Shown: positions 20,746 to 30,452, counted from the first letter of the stretch. The stretch: 64,000 nt of DNA from Hydrogenophilaceae bacterium (GCA_024709485.1 JANJWO010000074.1:41385-105384); one strand, 5' to 3'. Notes: generated by a model from the letters alone, not told the origin. A program made the numbers and translations.

Positions 20746-22330
20746 GAGGAAAGTCTACAGTTACTTGAGGTTTTCGGATCCGAAGCAGGCGGCGGGATCT
20801 TCGGCGGACCGGCAGATGGAGTACGCGCGCCGGTGGGCGGCGGAGCACGGGCTGGCGCTGGATGAATCGCTGTCGCTGCGGGATGAGGGATTGTCGGCTT
20901 ATCACCAGCGGCACGTCAAGGTCGGGGCGCTTGGAGTGTTTCTGCGGGCGGTGGAGGATGGGCTCATCGAGGCCGGGTCGGTGCTAATCGTAGAGGGGCT
21001 TGACCGGCTCTCCCGGGCCGAGCCGCTGAAGGCCCAGGCGCAGCTGACGCAGATCATCCATGCGGGGCTGACGGTGGTGACCGCGGCGGACGGGCAGGAA
21101 TACAGCCTGGAAGCGATCCGTGAGAACCCCTACAAACTCATCCACAGCCTAGTGGTGATGATCCGGGCCCACGAGGAAAGCGACACCAAATCCAAACGGG
21201 TGAAGGCGGCGATCCGCCGGCAGTGCGAGGGGTGGATTGCCGGCACGTGGCGCGGCGTGATTCGTAATGGCAAAGACCCTCACTGGGTGCGCTGGAATGG
21301 CACAGGGTGGGAGTTGACACCCGAACGGGCTGAGGCGCTGCGCTATGCCGTGAGGAGGTTTCTGGACGGGCTTGGCGGCATCCAGATCGTGCGTGAGATG
21401 GCCGCTCATGGCATGCAGCTTACCGACGATGGCAGGCTGGGCTCGCCTCATCTTTATAAGACGCTGCGCAAGCGACTGCTGATCGGCGAGCGCGAGATGA
21501 CGCTCGATGGCGAGACCTACGCGCTGCCCGGTTATTACCCTGCCCTGCTCACCGAAGATGAATTCAACCGGCTGCAGCTGGCGCTGGCAAGACGAGTAGG
21601 CAAACGCGGGGTGGGCCAGATCCCCAACATCCTCACCGGCATGGGCCTCGCCGTGTGCGGGCACTGCGGGGGCGCCATGGTGTCGATCAACAGCCTCAAA
21701 GGCAGAAAGCTCAAGCCCAATGGCCAGCCCTGGCCGGGAGTACTGCGCATCGGCTGCACCAGCCACCAGCGGGGGGCGGGGTGTGCGGTCATCGGCACGA
21801 TCCAGGCCCTGCCCATCGAGCGGGCACTGATGCTCTACTGCTGCGACAGCATGAAGATGAACGAACTGATGAGCGGCGGAGACCAGGGGCAGGCCCTGCG
21901 ATCCGATCTGGCGGCCGCTCGCAAACGTTTCGCCGAGACAGAAGCCAAGCTCGAACGCCTGGCCAGAATGCTGGCCGAAGACGACGAACCAACACCCATC
22001 ACCGTCCTGCGCCAGATCCGCGAGCTGGAAGCCACAGCCGAACAGGACAAGCAGGGCATCGAAAAGCTGGAACGGGAACTGGCCAGCCTCAAGCCAACCC
22101 CCGCCGCGCCGGACCTGGCCGACCGCTGGCTGGCGCTGCTGGACGGCGTGGAGAACCTGGACGTCGATGCACGCATGGAAGCCCGCGAGCTGGTGCGCGC
22201 GAGCTTCGCCAGAATCACCCTCTGGCACCACGGCAAGGACAGCCGGGTGGTGGACATGGAGATCACCGCGCGCGGCGGCGGGTCCACCAAGTTGCGAATC
22301 GACAAGGCATCGGGGCTGTTGCTGGACTAA
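20744..22330 (+). CDS. Large serine recombinase (phage integrase)
   Basis: [24 protein letters not shown] resolvase N-terminus; recombinase and zinc ribbon domain ([11 protein letters not shown]). Confidence 0.93.
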   Translation: MRKVYSYLRFSDPKQAAGSSADRQMEYARRWAAEHGLALDESLSLRDEGLSAYHQRHVKVGALGVFLRAVEDGLIEAGSVLIVEGLDRLSRAEPLKAQAQLTQIIHAGLTVVTAADGQEYSLEAIRENPYKLIHSLVVMIRAHEESDTKSKRVKAAIRRQCEGWIAGTWRGVIRNGKDPHWVRWNGTGWELTPERAEALRYAVRRFLDGLGGIQIVREMAAHGMQLTDDGRLGSPHLYKTLRKRLLIGEREMTLDGETYALPGYYPALLTEDEFNRLQLALARRVGKRGVGQIPNILTGMGLAVCGHCGGAMVSINSLKGRKLKPNGQPWPGVLRIGCTSHQRGAGCAVIGTIQALPIERALMLYCCDSMKMNELMSGGDQGQALRSDLAAARKRFAETEAKLERLARMLAEDDEPTPITVLRQIRELEATAEQDKQGIEKLERELASLKPTPAAPDLADRWLALLDGVENLDVDARMEARELVRASFARITLWHHGKDSRVVDMEITARGGGSTKLRIDKASGLLLD

Positions 22331-22363
22331 AACCCGCCGTTCGTCGGCTTGTTAAAATAAATC

Positions 22364-22392
22364 TTGCTGTTTCGTAAATTACGAAATATATT
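22364..22392 (+). promoter_or_regulatory. Promoter TTGCTG-17-TATATT whose spacer is a perfect inverted repeat
   Basis: TTGCTG + TTTCGTAA-A-TTACGAAA (22370-22386) + TATATT, about 50 nt upstream of the 22445 ORF. Confidence 0.75.
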
Positions 22393-22444
22393 TACAGCAT
22401 GGAGGACGCGATGGGCGCGGCCTCAGTCTTCAGGAGACAGAATC

Positions 22445-22828
22445 ATGAAACACTACTTCGCCATCATCGGGACCAGCCGCAATGCCTTCGGCGGCGTTCG
22501 CTACACCCTCACCCCTTACAATTCAGAATCTGACATCATCGGCTTCGCCCACGAAGAATGCGCACGCAGCGGCGAGTCGCTTGAGTCCATCGCCGGCATC
22601 GGCTTCAAGACCATCAACGAAGGCACCGACGACGAAGAGATCGTTGCCGAGCGTGAATTCGCCGAAGGCGAAGAATTCCAGGCCGCGCTCAGCAAGCTGA
22701 ACGATGACGGCAGGCTCTACAGCGTGTTCGACGACTCAGATCCTGAGCAGGTTCTCTGCTTTATCGAAGTGGCTGATCGCATCGGCGAAGGCGAGCGCGC
22801 CCGCGAGCTGGCTGAAAAATTCGCATGA
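22445..22828 (+). CDS. Small acidic hypothetical protein (candidate anti-CRISPR or other counter-defence)
   Basis: MKHYFAIIGTSRNAFGGVRYTL..., RBS GGAG; stop overlaps the start of the downstream HTH gene (ATGA). Confidence 0.8.
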   Translation: MKHYFAIIGTSRNAFGGVRYTLTPYNSESDIIGFAHEECARSGESLESIAGIGFKTINEGTDDEEIVAEREFAEGEEFQAALSKLNDDGRLYSVFDDSDPEQVLCFIEVADRIGEGERARELAEKFA

Positions 22829-23304
22829 CCCCCGCCGAACTCAAAACCCTGCGCGAATCCCTGGGCCTCAGCGCACAGTGGGTCGCGGACCAGTCCGGCG
22901 TGCGGTTGCGCACGGTGCAGTATTGGGAGGCCGGGCGCATGCCCGTGCCGGAGGACGTGGCGGCGCTGCTCTCGCGCATCGACGCGCAGTACGAGCGCGC
23001 CGTGTCCGAGGCGCTGGCGGCCATCAACGAGGCGCCGGAGAAGCCCGCCGAGGTGGTGCTGGTGCGCTACCGCAGCGATGCCGACCTGTGGCGCTTCCGC
23101 CCGGACATGGAACCGCTGCCGGCCAGCAGCCATGCTGCACTGCTCTCGCGCCTACGCCGTGCCTTGTGGACTGCCGGCGTGCCATCGGTGATCGAGTACA
23201 TGGAGCCGGATGAATACCTGGCCTGGCTAGGCAAGCGCAAGGACACCGATGCCATGCGCGCGGCGTGGGCGGCGGCCCAATCCGGCCCGCCAGGATCGCC
23301 GTAG
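22825..23304 (+). CDS. HTH regulator resembling Aca2/DUF1870 (YdiL)
   Basis: ELKTLRESLGLSAQWVADQSGVRLRTVQYWEAGRMPVPEDVAALL...; extended C-terminal region. Confidence 0.7.
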   Translation: MTPAELKTLRESLGLSAQWVADQSGVRLRTVQYWEAGRMPVPEDVAALLSRIDAQYERAVSEALAAINEAPEKPAEVVLVRYRSDADLWRFRPDMEPLPASSHAALLSRLRRALWTAGVPSVIEYMEPDEYLAWLGKRKDTDAMRAAWAAAQSGPPGSP

Positions 23305-23324
23305 CACGGCGATCTCGCCGCGCC

Positions 23325-23498
23325 CTATACCTTGGGTCCAACCCTGAACCGCAAGGCCCTGTAGACCATTCTTTCGAGGCGGACGGGGTCGGGCGTGGTG
23401 CCGAGCAGACGGCACAGAAAAATCAGTGCGGTAAGGTAGGGCTCGAACCACCAGGCCAGGCGGCAGGTCACTTCGATGGCCGGTTCGTCCGCCATCAT
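23325..23498 (-). CDS. Small phage protein
   Basis: MMADEPAIEVTCRLAWWFEPYLTALIFLCRLLGTTPD; adjoins the spanin genes. Confidence 0.5.
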   Translation of the reverse strand: MMADEPAIEVTCRLAWWFEPYLTALIFLCRLLGTTPDPVRLERMVYRALRFRVGPKV

Positions 23499-24061
23499 CT
23501 TCTCCCGCTCATTGCCCACTCATGGCAGGCCCCAGCGTAGGCGGCGGCGCGGTCGGCTTCGGCGGCAAGATCGAGGATGAAGTCGGAGGCTTCGGCAGAA
23601 AGAAGTCCGCCACGCGTTTCTGGAAATCCGGATTCGGCGGCGGGGTGCGCAGGATCGCCGGTGGCTGTGGCGGCTCCGGGCAGGTGGCCGCAACCGGGGC
23701 GGGCGCCGGGGTCGCGCAGCCCGCCAGCAAGGCGAGCAAGGCGGCGGTTGTCAGCAAGAAGGCGTTCCGTAGTCTGGGCAGCTTCATGGTGCGTTACCTC
23801 GATCTGGTTGGCGAGTTCCCGCGCTTTGGCTTCTGCCTTGCGCGCGGCCTGGGTTGACTGGGTAATCGCCTCCGCTTGGCGGCGCTTTTCTTCCTGCCAG
23901 TCCGATTTGAGCTTGTTGACGGCCGCATCCATTTGCCAGCCACGCACGGTCCATACCGCAGTGGCGGCACCGGCTGCGCCAAGCGCAAAAACAATAAGCA
24001 GCGCCCAGCCATACACGGGCGACGGGATCAACGAAGGGATCATGGCTTTTATCCAGTTCAT
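23495..24061 (-). CDS. Inner-membrane spanin (Rz-like)
   Basis: N-terminal TM anchor GWALLIVFALGAAGAATAVWTV plus coiled-coil; contains an embedded o-spanin. Confidence 0.75.
   Translation of the reverse strand: MNWIKAMIPSLIPSPVYGWALLIVFALGAAGAATAVWTVRGWQMDAAVNKLKSDWQEEKRRQAEAITQSTQAARKAEAKARELANQIEVTHHEAAQTTERLLADNRRLARLAGGLRDPGARPGCGHLPGAATATGDPAHPAAESGFPETRGGLLSAEASDFILDLAAEADRAAAYAGACHEWAMSGRR
23509..23787 (-). CDS. Outer-membrane lipoprotein spanin (Rz1-like), fully nested in Rz
   Basis: Lipobox LLALLAGC followed by proline-rich ATPAPAPVAATCPEPPQPPAILRTPPPNP; different frame from Rz. Confidence 0.75.
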   Translation of the reverse strand: MKLPRLRNAFLLTTAALLALLAGCATPAPAPVAATCPEPPQPPAILRTPPPNPDFQKRVADFFLPKPPTSSSILPPKPTAPPPTLGPAMSGQ

Positions 24062-24300
24062 AGCCGATCAAGCCTTTGCTTTAAATGGTGGCGCACGATG
24101 CGGAACGCGCGCTCGATTTCGTACCCCAGATGATGTCGTGTCCACCAGCCGGCCAGAAACATAAAGCCGCAGCTCAGGACGAACAGGGCGATCTTGGTTG
24201 CCGTGCACATGCTTGCGCTCCTCTCTCAGCCGTTCGGCTGCCTGGATGATCCAGTCAAAGGGATTGCCGCGGCCGTCCCACTCGGGGAACTGGCGCGGCT

Positions 24301-24480
24301 TCATGGCTGCGACTCCCGAAACCAGAAGCCGACTGCCATACCGAACACCGGCCCGATGCCGGCGATGTAGCTTTGCGCGTCCAGCTTGCCTTCCGCCATG
24401 GCCCAGATCAGCGGCCCGATGTAGGCCACGCCCAGCAACACGGTGACGATGGCCTTGAAGTTGAGCACACGGGTAGTCAT
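24301..24480 (-). CDS. Small membrane protein, holin-like
   Basis: MTTRVLNFKAIVTVLLGVAYIGPLIWAMAEGKLDAQSYIAGIGPVFGMAVGFWFRE. Confidence 0.55.
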   Translation of the reverse strand: MTTRVLNFKAIVTVLLGVAYIGPLIWAMAEGKLDAQSYIAGIGPVFGMAVGFWFRESQP

Positions 24481-24995
24481 GGTTGCTCTCCCAGGCAGCG
24501 CGCGCGGCGCTGCAGATTGCGCGCCCACACCCCCCAGCAGCGCTTGTTCGGCTGGCCGTTGATCAGGGTGGAGCAGTCATACCCCCCGCTGAATTTGTAG
24601 CGCAGGTAGGCCTCGCAGGATTCGCGATACTGCCCGGCGTTGGCCAGGCGTACCATGCTGGACTTGCAGGTGGCCGTCACCCCGTACTGGTAGGCGAAGT
24701 CCACGAGGGTGTCGTACTCGTGCTGGGTCAGCTTGGCGGTTATGCATTGCTTCAGCCCCGCCTCGTCCTTCTGGATGTGCTGCAGGCTGCGCTGCGCGGC
24801 CCTTACCGGAGTGATGGTGTCGCCCTGGCGCACCGGGCTGCCATCCTCGCGAAAGGTCGAACCAAAGCCCACGGTAAAGCGGTCGTTTTGTGTCGGCACG
24901 ATGGCACGATCGGTGTACCCTTCGCTCACGAAAAGCCCCACCAGCGCCGCGGCGGAAAGCGCCAAGTACTTGATGGGGATGCGCGGGATGTTCAT
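24477..24995 (-). CDS. Lysozyme (GH24 endolysin, probable SAR type)
   Basis: N-terminal signal-anchor; E-G-Y-T-D-R catalytic region; TLVDFAYQYGV. Confidence 0.85.
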   Translation of the reverse strand: MNIPRIPIKYLALSAAALVGLFVSEGYTDRAIVPTQNDRFTVGFGSTFREDGSPVRQGDTITPVRAAQRSLQHIQKDEAGLKQCITAKLTQHEYDTLVDFAYQYGVTATCKSSMVRLANAGQYRESCEAYLRYKFSGGYDCSTLINGQPNKRCWGVWARNLQRRARCLGEQP

Positions 24996-25384
24996 GCGCC
25001 GATCGGAATCCTGATGCCAACTGCCGCGAGCGTTGCATACACCGCGCCGGCCATGCAGCCAAGCAGGAACAAAATCAAAAACCAGTTCGTGCGCGCCCAG
25101 GTCATCACCGCCCAAAACCCTTTCAGCTTCGCCCAGGTCTCTGGCAAATCGGAGAGCTTGCCCATGTTGGTGGCGATCTCCTCGAGCGCATTGCTCATGC
25201 GCTTGGTCGTTTCCGTCACGCTGGCCGTGAAGCGGGAAAAATCGCCGCGCAGCCCGGTCATCTCATTGCGAATGCTGACCATGTCCAGGTGCATCGTATT
25301 CAAGCGCTCTTCCACATCCTCGCGGTGTTCGCCGAGCGCCTTGTAAACGATCTGCTTCACCTCTTCGCGGTCTTCCGGCTGCAT
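24992..25384 (-). CDS. Holin-like membrane protein with coiled coil
   Basis: NWFLILFLLGCMAGAVYATLAAV C-terminal TM; overlaps endolysin start. Confidence 0.5.
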   Translation of the reverse strand: MQPEDREEVKQIVYKALGEHREDVEERLNTMHLDMVSIRNEMTGLRGDFSRFTASVTETTKRMSNALEEIATNMGKLSDLPETWAKLKGFWAVMTWARTNWFLILFLLGCMAGAVYATLAAVGIRIPIGA

Positions 25385-25415
25385 GGTTTCCTCTCCCCTG
25401 TTCCTGGTGTCTATG

Positions 25416-25988
25416 TCACGCGGCGCCCTTGATCTGCCCGGTGGCGATCAGCGCAGTACGCAGGGCGTGCACCAGCGTGGACAGGTTGCGCACGTCGTCG
25501 GCCAGCTCTTCGCACTTGTCGCGCAGGGCGACGACCTCGGCCTGGGTGTAGGTGGCGCCGATGGGCAGCGTGCCGATCTCGCCATCGGTATTGTTCAGCG
25601 TCACCGCCGCCTGGGCGGCACCCGCCTGCTCCGCCAGCGAAATCCCGGTGGACCAGGCCGTGGTGTATGCCGAGATCACGTCCTCGTCCTCGACGTAGGC
25701 CACCCAGCCCTCTCTCGGCACGCCGAAGACCCAGATCGAGCCATTCCACACAGCGACCTGGCCGTCCTTCGCTGCCCAGGCGCCGGTAGCGGCGGCGGCC
25801 ACGATGTAGGTATCGCCCGCCGTCGGCGAGCCGGGCGGTGTGGTCAGGTCGCGGTCCTTGACAGACAGGTGATAGGCGAATCGGCCAATGGACTTGAGGT
25901 TGTCGTCCATCGCCGTGTTCCAGCCGCTTTCGCCAAGCGACCACCCATATTTCAATCCGCTGCGCGGTTCAGTGCTTGCAGGCATCAT
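25416..25988 (-). CDS. DUF2793-like phage protein
   Basis: TPPGSPTAGDTYIVAAAATGAWAAKDGQVAVWNGSIWVFGVPREGWVAYVEDED. Confidence 0.7.
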   Translation of the reverse strand: MMPASTEPRSGLKYGWSLGESGWNTAMDDNLKSIGRFAYHLSVKDRDLTTPPGSPTAGDTYIVAAAATGAWAAKDGQVAVWNGSIWVFGVPREGWVAYVEDEDVISAYTTAWSTGISLAEQAGAAQAAVTLNNTDGEIGTLPIGATYTQAEVVALRDKCEELADDVRNLSTLVHALRTALIATGQIKGAA

Positions 25989-28900
25989 TGACCTCCGTAG
26001 TAATAGCCATAGTTGAAGCCGTACCCCTCGCGGAGCACGGTGACGTTGTGCTTTTGATAGCTGGCCAGGCCAGCACGCACGGATTCAAGCTCGAATCGAA
26101 TTTTTCCATTCAGGCGGCCGCTGCCAACATAGCGAGTCAATTCGGAGGCGGGCGGCGTGAAGTTCTCGACGTAGCGAGCGATGCCTTTCGTGATTCGCAA
26201 GTCGTCGAGGTGGCCGTTGAAAAAGCTCGTGCCGTCGCGCGCGACGCCGGCGCGCACTTCATCGCCTGAAGCGGTCAGGCTTGCTGATGATGTATAGCTG
26301 CCTTCGGATACCCCGTTCAGGTAAAGCGTGAAGACATTTCCTTTTCTCACAAGCGCGATGTGATACCAGGTGGCCGAGGCAAGCGAAGTCGTCCCTTCTA
26401 TCACCTTGCCGAGAGAGGTCATGAACAGCACGATTTTTTGGTATGGCGACACGTTCGTCAGGCTCAGTGTGTAGCCATCAACCCCGGAAGTTCCTTTTGC
26501 CACAATTCCTGCACCACTGGCGAAAGCGTTGACCCTTATCCAGGCTTCGATCGTGAAATCGCCGGCGCCAAAATCAAAGTCGGCATGGTCCGGCGTGCTG
26601 ATATAGTCGCCAGTCCCATCGAACAGGCCGGCAGCACCGCCGTACTTGCTTTGCGCGGTATCGATCTGCGCATTTCCGTTTGCCGTCCAGGTCTTGCCCT
26701 TCGCATCAGTGAAGGCTGGCGATGCATCGGTGCCGTTGAAATTCAAGAGCGATGCAACGCTGGTCCAATAGGGCTCTTCTACGACATCGTAGATAAATTG
26801 GCCTAATTGCTGTTCCGGCGGCGTGAAATTTCCGTTGTATCTCGCGGCATAGGTGATTCGGATGTCATCCATGTATCCGGCATACTCTTCGCCAGACAGG
26901 TTGTTCTGGCCCAGGCGAAGAATTGTTTCGCTGATCGAATAGGCATTGGTTGACCCGGTACCGGTATCGATGCCGTTGATGTAGAGCTTCCAGGCATCCC
27001 CTTTTCTAACCAGTGCGAAGTGCGTAAACCTGTCATCGGGCAGCGTGAGCGCGTTCACGTCGACGAGGTTGATGTAGGCTCCGCCAGAATACCCTTGGAT
27101 ATACAGCCGCACCGGGTTCGTCGTCCCCTCGCGAATAATCCACAGGCCGCCGCTATAGTTGTTCGATCCCATCTGCACAACGCGAGCGTACGGCTGGCAG
27201 TTCGCCGCAATCGGCTTTAGCCATCCCTCGATCGTCAAATCGCTCGTCCCCGGCGCCGGGAACGTATACACGACAAGCCCGTCCGCGGACCCCGGAAAAT
27301 AACCGCTGGCCGCGCCGAAGCGATAAGTGTTCGTGCTGATCACGGCGCCGCCCTGTGTCGTCACGGTCTTGGGGGTCGGAGAAGTATCGCTGAAGACCGT
27401 CGACAGGTTTGCACCGTTCATGTTCAGAAGAAGCTGAACCTGATTCCAGTACGGGTCCGCGCTGCCGCTTTTGCTTTCGGCCGTTTCATCGACGGTCGAA
27501 TAGGTGTATCCATTCCCGGTGAGCCCTGACTCCGTTCTGAGCAGCGAATCGGTTTCCCCGTAGATGCGCAGGGTGTAGCTCGTGCCAGATTCCGGGCCGA
27601 TGTTTCCGTAGGTGTAATCGATCAGGTCGCCGCCGCTTTGCTGTAGCCGGTCGCGATGCGCCCAGGCGGCGCTGAACGCCGACAGGCCATCTATCCACGC
27701 TGGGTAGTAGCTGCCGTTGACCTTGAGCTGACCAGGCGGATACGGGCGCGCGGCGCGTTGATCCATGGTGACTGAATCCGCCGTGGCGGTGGCAATGTCC
27801 AACACGCCCGCCCCGGTCACCGGCAGTATCTTGGCCGCGACGGTTTCCGCATCTGCGTACTCGACATCGTCGCTGGCGGCGAAGGCATCCCAAAACAGGA
27901 TGGTTTCGCCAGCAACATGGGTGGCCGGCACGGTGTCGAGCACGCCGCGCTTGGCAGTCAGCGCGGTATCGGTGACCGACACGACCTTGCACAGCTCGCC
28001 ACCGATCTGGCAGTGCGTGCCGGCTTCAACCAGGTCGAGGTCCACGCCGCTATCGATGCTGATGGTTTCATCGGTGTAGCCGATGTCCGCCGCGAGGCGC
28101 GCATAGGGCGCAAAATCCATGACCGGGCCTTCCGCGTACCCGGCGCCGGCTTCCACCCACACCTGGGCATTGATGGCCGCGCCGTCGCCTGCCGGGCGGT
28201 CCCCCGTCACCAGCAAGTAGCCACGCTCGGGGTGCGCGGCGATTTCGGAGCTGGCTTCGTCGTCGCCCTTGCGCTGGACGATTTCATAGTACGGCGCCTC
28301 GATCACCAGCCGATGCGGAGAGGGGGCCGCATCCACCACCGGATTCGTCCAGTCTGTGGCAGGCGGCGCGGCATTGACCGATTCGGGCAGGTCGTAGATA
28401 TCCTGGGTGGCGGTGATGCGCACGCGATTATCGCGGCCGTTGCCGAAGGCGATGTCCGTCACGCGCATGACCACATTGTTCAGCCGGCCCTGCGCATCCG
28501 GCCAGTTGAGCTTGAACGGATGGCCGACATTGAGCCCGGCAGCCTCGCGGTTGGCATAGATGGTGCAGGACACCAGCGGCGTGGACAGGCTTTTCAGGTC
28601 GCGCGCGGCAATGCGCGAAGCGATCCTGCTGTTGGTGAACCCCGGGTATTCGACCGTGGTATTGATGATGCTGCCCTGTATCTGCGCCAGCGCGGTATTG
28701 TCGAGAGAAACCGTGGCATCCTTGCCGGTTCTGAAGTCCCAATATTTGATGGTGACTGAATTGACCAGGTCGCCGATCACCGAAGTCTTGACATTCTCCA
28801 CGCGATCGACATTGCTCTCGTCCAGCAGCAACAGGGTGTTCTCGTCATAGTTCGCACGCACCAGGTACAGCTCGAACTTGCCGGTGGTGCGGTTGACGTA

Positions 28901-30004
28901 GCAGGTGGCATCGATGTGCTTGAGCACTTCCTTGACGAAGTCCTCGATGGGAATGGATCGATCCCACAGCAGCGACATGCCCATCTTCTCGGCATAAAGC
29001 GCATCGGCGGCGGCCATGAACACGGTGTCGTCGATATCCGCTTCCGGATAGCCCATGCCCCAGTCCGGATCGGTCAGGCATTCGCGCACCATGTGCGCGG
29101 GATTCATATCCCGCTGGGCGATGTGAGCCGGAATTTTTCGAATACGTAGTGAAAGCCCGCCGCGATTGCTGGCAGGGTCGACGTCGATCATTGAAAACCG
29201 ATATGAAGTGCTTCCGCTGATCGACTCGGCAGGGTTGGCTTGTGCTGCTGCCGCCGCGGCGGCCTGGGTGGAAAAATATTGCTGAGCGTCGCCCAGGTTG
29301 AAGTGATACTCCCAGCTGTTGTCGGCTTTCTTGACCAGAAAACGCGTCCGCCAGGTCATGCCGCCATTGTCGGTGTCGTTGGGCCAGCTCGACCAGGCCG
29401 AATAAGTCAGCCCGGCAGGCCAATCCATCAGCAGGATGTCGCCAGGGTTGAACCCGCTCAATTGATATCCAGTGGCCACTTCCGGGGTGGTGTAGGTGTA
29501 GGACGCCTGGTCAAGATTGATCGTGGCCACATCGGCGATTTCGCTTTGCAGCACGTTGGCCGCGTCGAATATCTCCGCCTTGGCGTCGTACCACTGCGCG
29601 ATGCCTTCCGCCTGGCGCTTGTGTATCCGCTGCATGCGGAAGTCCCACGGCTTGAGGTAGGGGTTCATGCCCACGTACACCTGCCGCAGCACGGCATGCA
29701 CCACGCCGCGGAAGGCCGGGATCAGCGAGCCGAGCTTGCTCACCAAATAGTCGTTCTGGTCCTGGGTGATCTCGCCCATTTCGATGTCGACGTAGCCCTG
29801 CACGCCGCCCTCGCGCTTCTCGCCGCCGAACAGCTTGGGCGCGTTGATGTAGATCTGCCCGCCGCTGGTTTCGCCTGTCCAGGCATTGCGCTCGTCCACG
29901 CGGATGCGCACGCATTTATCCGCCGGGCCGTGACACAGGGCCATGTGCATGCCCAACAGGTACTTGTACCCGACCGTCTGCTTCTTGCTGCCGCCGCCGC
30001 TCAT
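25985..30004 (-). CDS. Host-specificity/tail tip protein (gpJ-like) with two C-terminal LamG-like domains
   Basis: VGYKYLLGMHMALCHGPADKCVRIRVDERNAW; two concanavalin-like segments (DLTIEGWLKP.. and DFTIEAWIRVN..). Confidence 0.8.
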   Translation of the reverse strand: MSGGGSKKQTVGYKYLLGMHMALCHGPADKCVRIRVDERNAWTGETSGGQIYINAPKLFGGEKREGGVQGYVDIEMGEITQDQNDYLVSKLGSLIPAFRGVVHAVLRQVYVGMNPYLKPWDFRMQRIHKRQAEGIAQWYDAKAEIFDAANVLQSEIADVATINLDQASYTYTTPEVATGYQLSGFNPGDILLMDWPAGLTYSAWSSWPNDTDNGGMTWRTRFLVKKADNSWEYHFNLGDAQQYFSTQAAAAAAAQANPAESISGSTSYRFSMIDVDPASNRGGLSLRIRKIPAHIAQRDMNPAHMVRECLTDPDWGMGYPEADIDDTVFMAAADALYAEKMGMSLLWDRSIPIEDFVKEVLKHIDATCYVNRTTGKFELYLVRANYDENTLLLLDESNVDRVENVKTSVIGDLVNSVTIKYWDFRTGKDATVSLDNTALAQIQGSIINTTVEYPGFTNSRIASRIAARDLKSLSTPLVSCTIYANREAAGLNVGHPFKLNWPDAQGRLNNVVMRVTDIAFGNGRDNRVRITATQDIYDLPESVNAAPPATDWTNPVVDAAPSPHRLVIEAPYYEIVQRKGDDEASSEIAAHPERGYLLVTGDRPAGDGAAINAQVWVEAGAGYAEGPVMDFAPYARLAADIGYTDETISIDSGVDLDLVEAGTHCQIGGELCKVVSVTDTALTAKRGVLDTVPATHVAGETILFWDAFAASDDVEYADAETVAAKILPVTGAGVLDIATATADSVTMDQRAARPYPPGQLKVNGSYYPAWIDGLSAFSAAWAHRDRLQQSGGDLIDYTYGNIGPESGTSYTLRIYGETDSLLRTESGLTGNGYTYSTVDETAESKSGSADPYWNQVQLLLNMNGANLSTVFSDTSPTPKTVTTQGGAVISTNTYRFGAASGYFPGSADGLVVYTFPAPGTSDLTIEGWLKPIAANCQPYARVVQMGSNNYSGGLWIIREGTTNPVRLYIQGYSGGAYINLVDVNALTLPDDRFTHFALVRKGDAWKLYINGIDTGTGSTNAYSISETILRLGQNNLSGEEYAGYMDDIRITYAARYNGNFTPPEQQLGQFIYDVVEEPYWTSVASLLNFNGTDASPAFTDAKGKTWTANGNAQIDTAQSKYGGAAGLFDGTGDYISTPDHADFDFGAGDFTIEAWIRVNAFASGAGIVAKGTSGVDGYTLSLTNVSPYQKIVLFMTSLGKVIEGTTSLASATWYHIALVRKGNVFTLYLNGVSEGSYTSSASLTASGDEVRAGVARDGTSFFNGHLDDLRITKGIARYVENFTPPASELTRYVGSGRLNGKIRFELESVRAGLASYQKHNVTVLREGYGFNYGYYYGGQ

Positions 30005-30195
30005 TCTTCGCCCCTTGCTTCGGCTTCGGCGACCTCGGCCACGCGGATGGCCATGGCGTCGCCGGTGGCGCGGATAAGGCTGGAGTCCAGGCCGCGCTTC
30101 AGAAACTCGGCATAGTCCAGACCGTGGCGCTCGAAGAAGCGGCGCGCGCCCTTGCTGCACATTCTGGCCTGGCGCACATGCGCCATCTTCACCAT
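30001..30195 (-). CDS. Small tail-assembly-region protein
   Basis: MVKMAHVRQARMCSKGARRFFERHGLDYAEFLKRGLDSSLIRATGDAMAIRV; overlapping stop/start. Confidence 0.65.
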   Translation of the reverse strand: MVKMAHVRQARMCSKGARRFFERHGLDYAEFLKRGLDSSLIRATGDAMAIRVAEVAEAEARGEE

Positions 30196-30209
30196 GATGC
30201 CGGTCTCGG

Positions 30210-30443
30210 TCACTTCTTGCCGCCTTTCTTCTTGACCGCCTTGGTCTTGAGGTCGCCGTACCACACCACGTTGGGGCCCTTGAGATCGCGCGTGCCGAAC
30301 AGCACCGGCACCTCGCGCCCCTCTTCCGCCGTGGGCACGTTGAAGTCGCCCAGGCCCGCCGGTTTGATCGTGGACTGCTGCTTGGGCATCATGGCGTAGC
30401 TGATCGCCATCGCCGCCACCCAGACAATCACCATCCACCACAT
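30210..30443 (-). CDS. Tail assembly protein
   Basis: MWWMVIVWVAAMAISYAMMPKQQSTIKPAGLGDFNVPTAEEGREVPVLFGTRDLKGPNVVWYGD. Confidence 0.65.
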   Translation of the reverse strand: MWWMVIVWVAAMAISYAMMPKQQSTIKPAGLGDFNVPTAEEGREVPVLFGTRDLKGPNVVWYGDLKTKAVKKKGGKK

Positions 30444-30452
30444 GGCTATCTC

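Noticed and set aside
24068-24304. 78-aa minus ORF MKPRQFPEWDGRGNPFDWIIQAAERLREE...
   Set aside because: Could be a genuine small phage gene, but the second half looks like out-of-frame Arg-rich translation; left uncalled.
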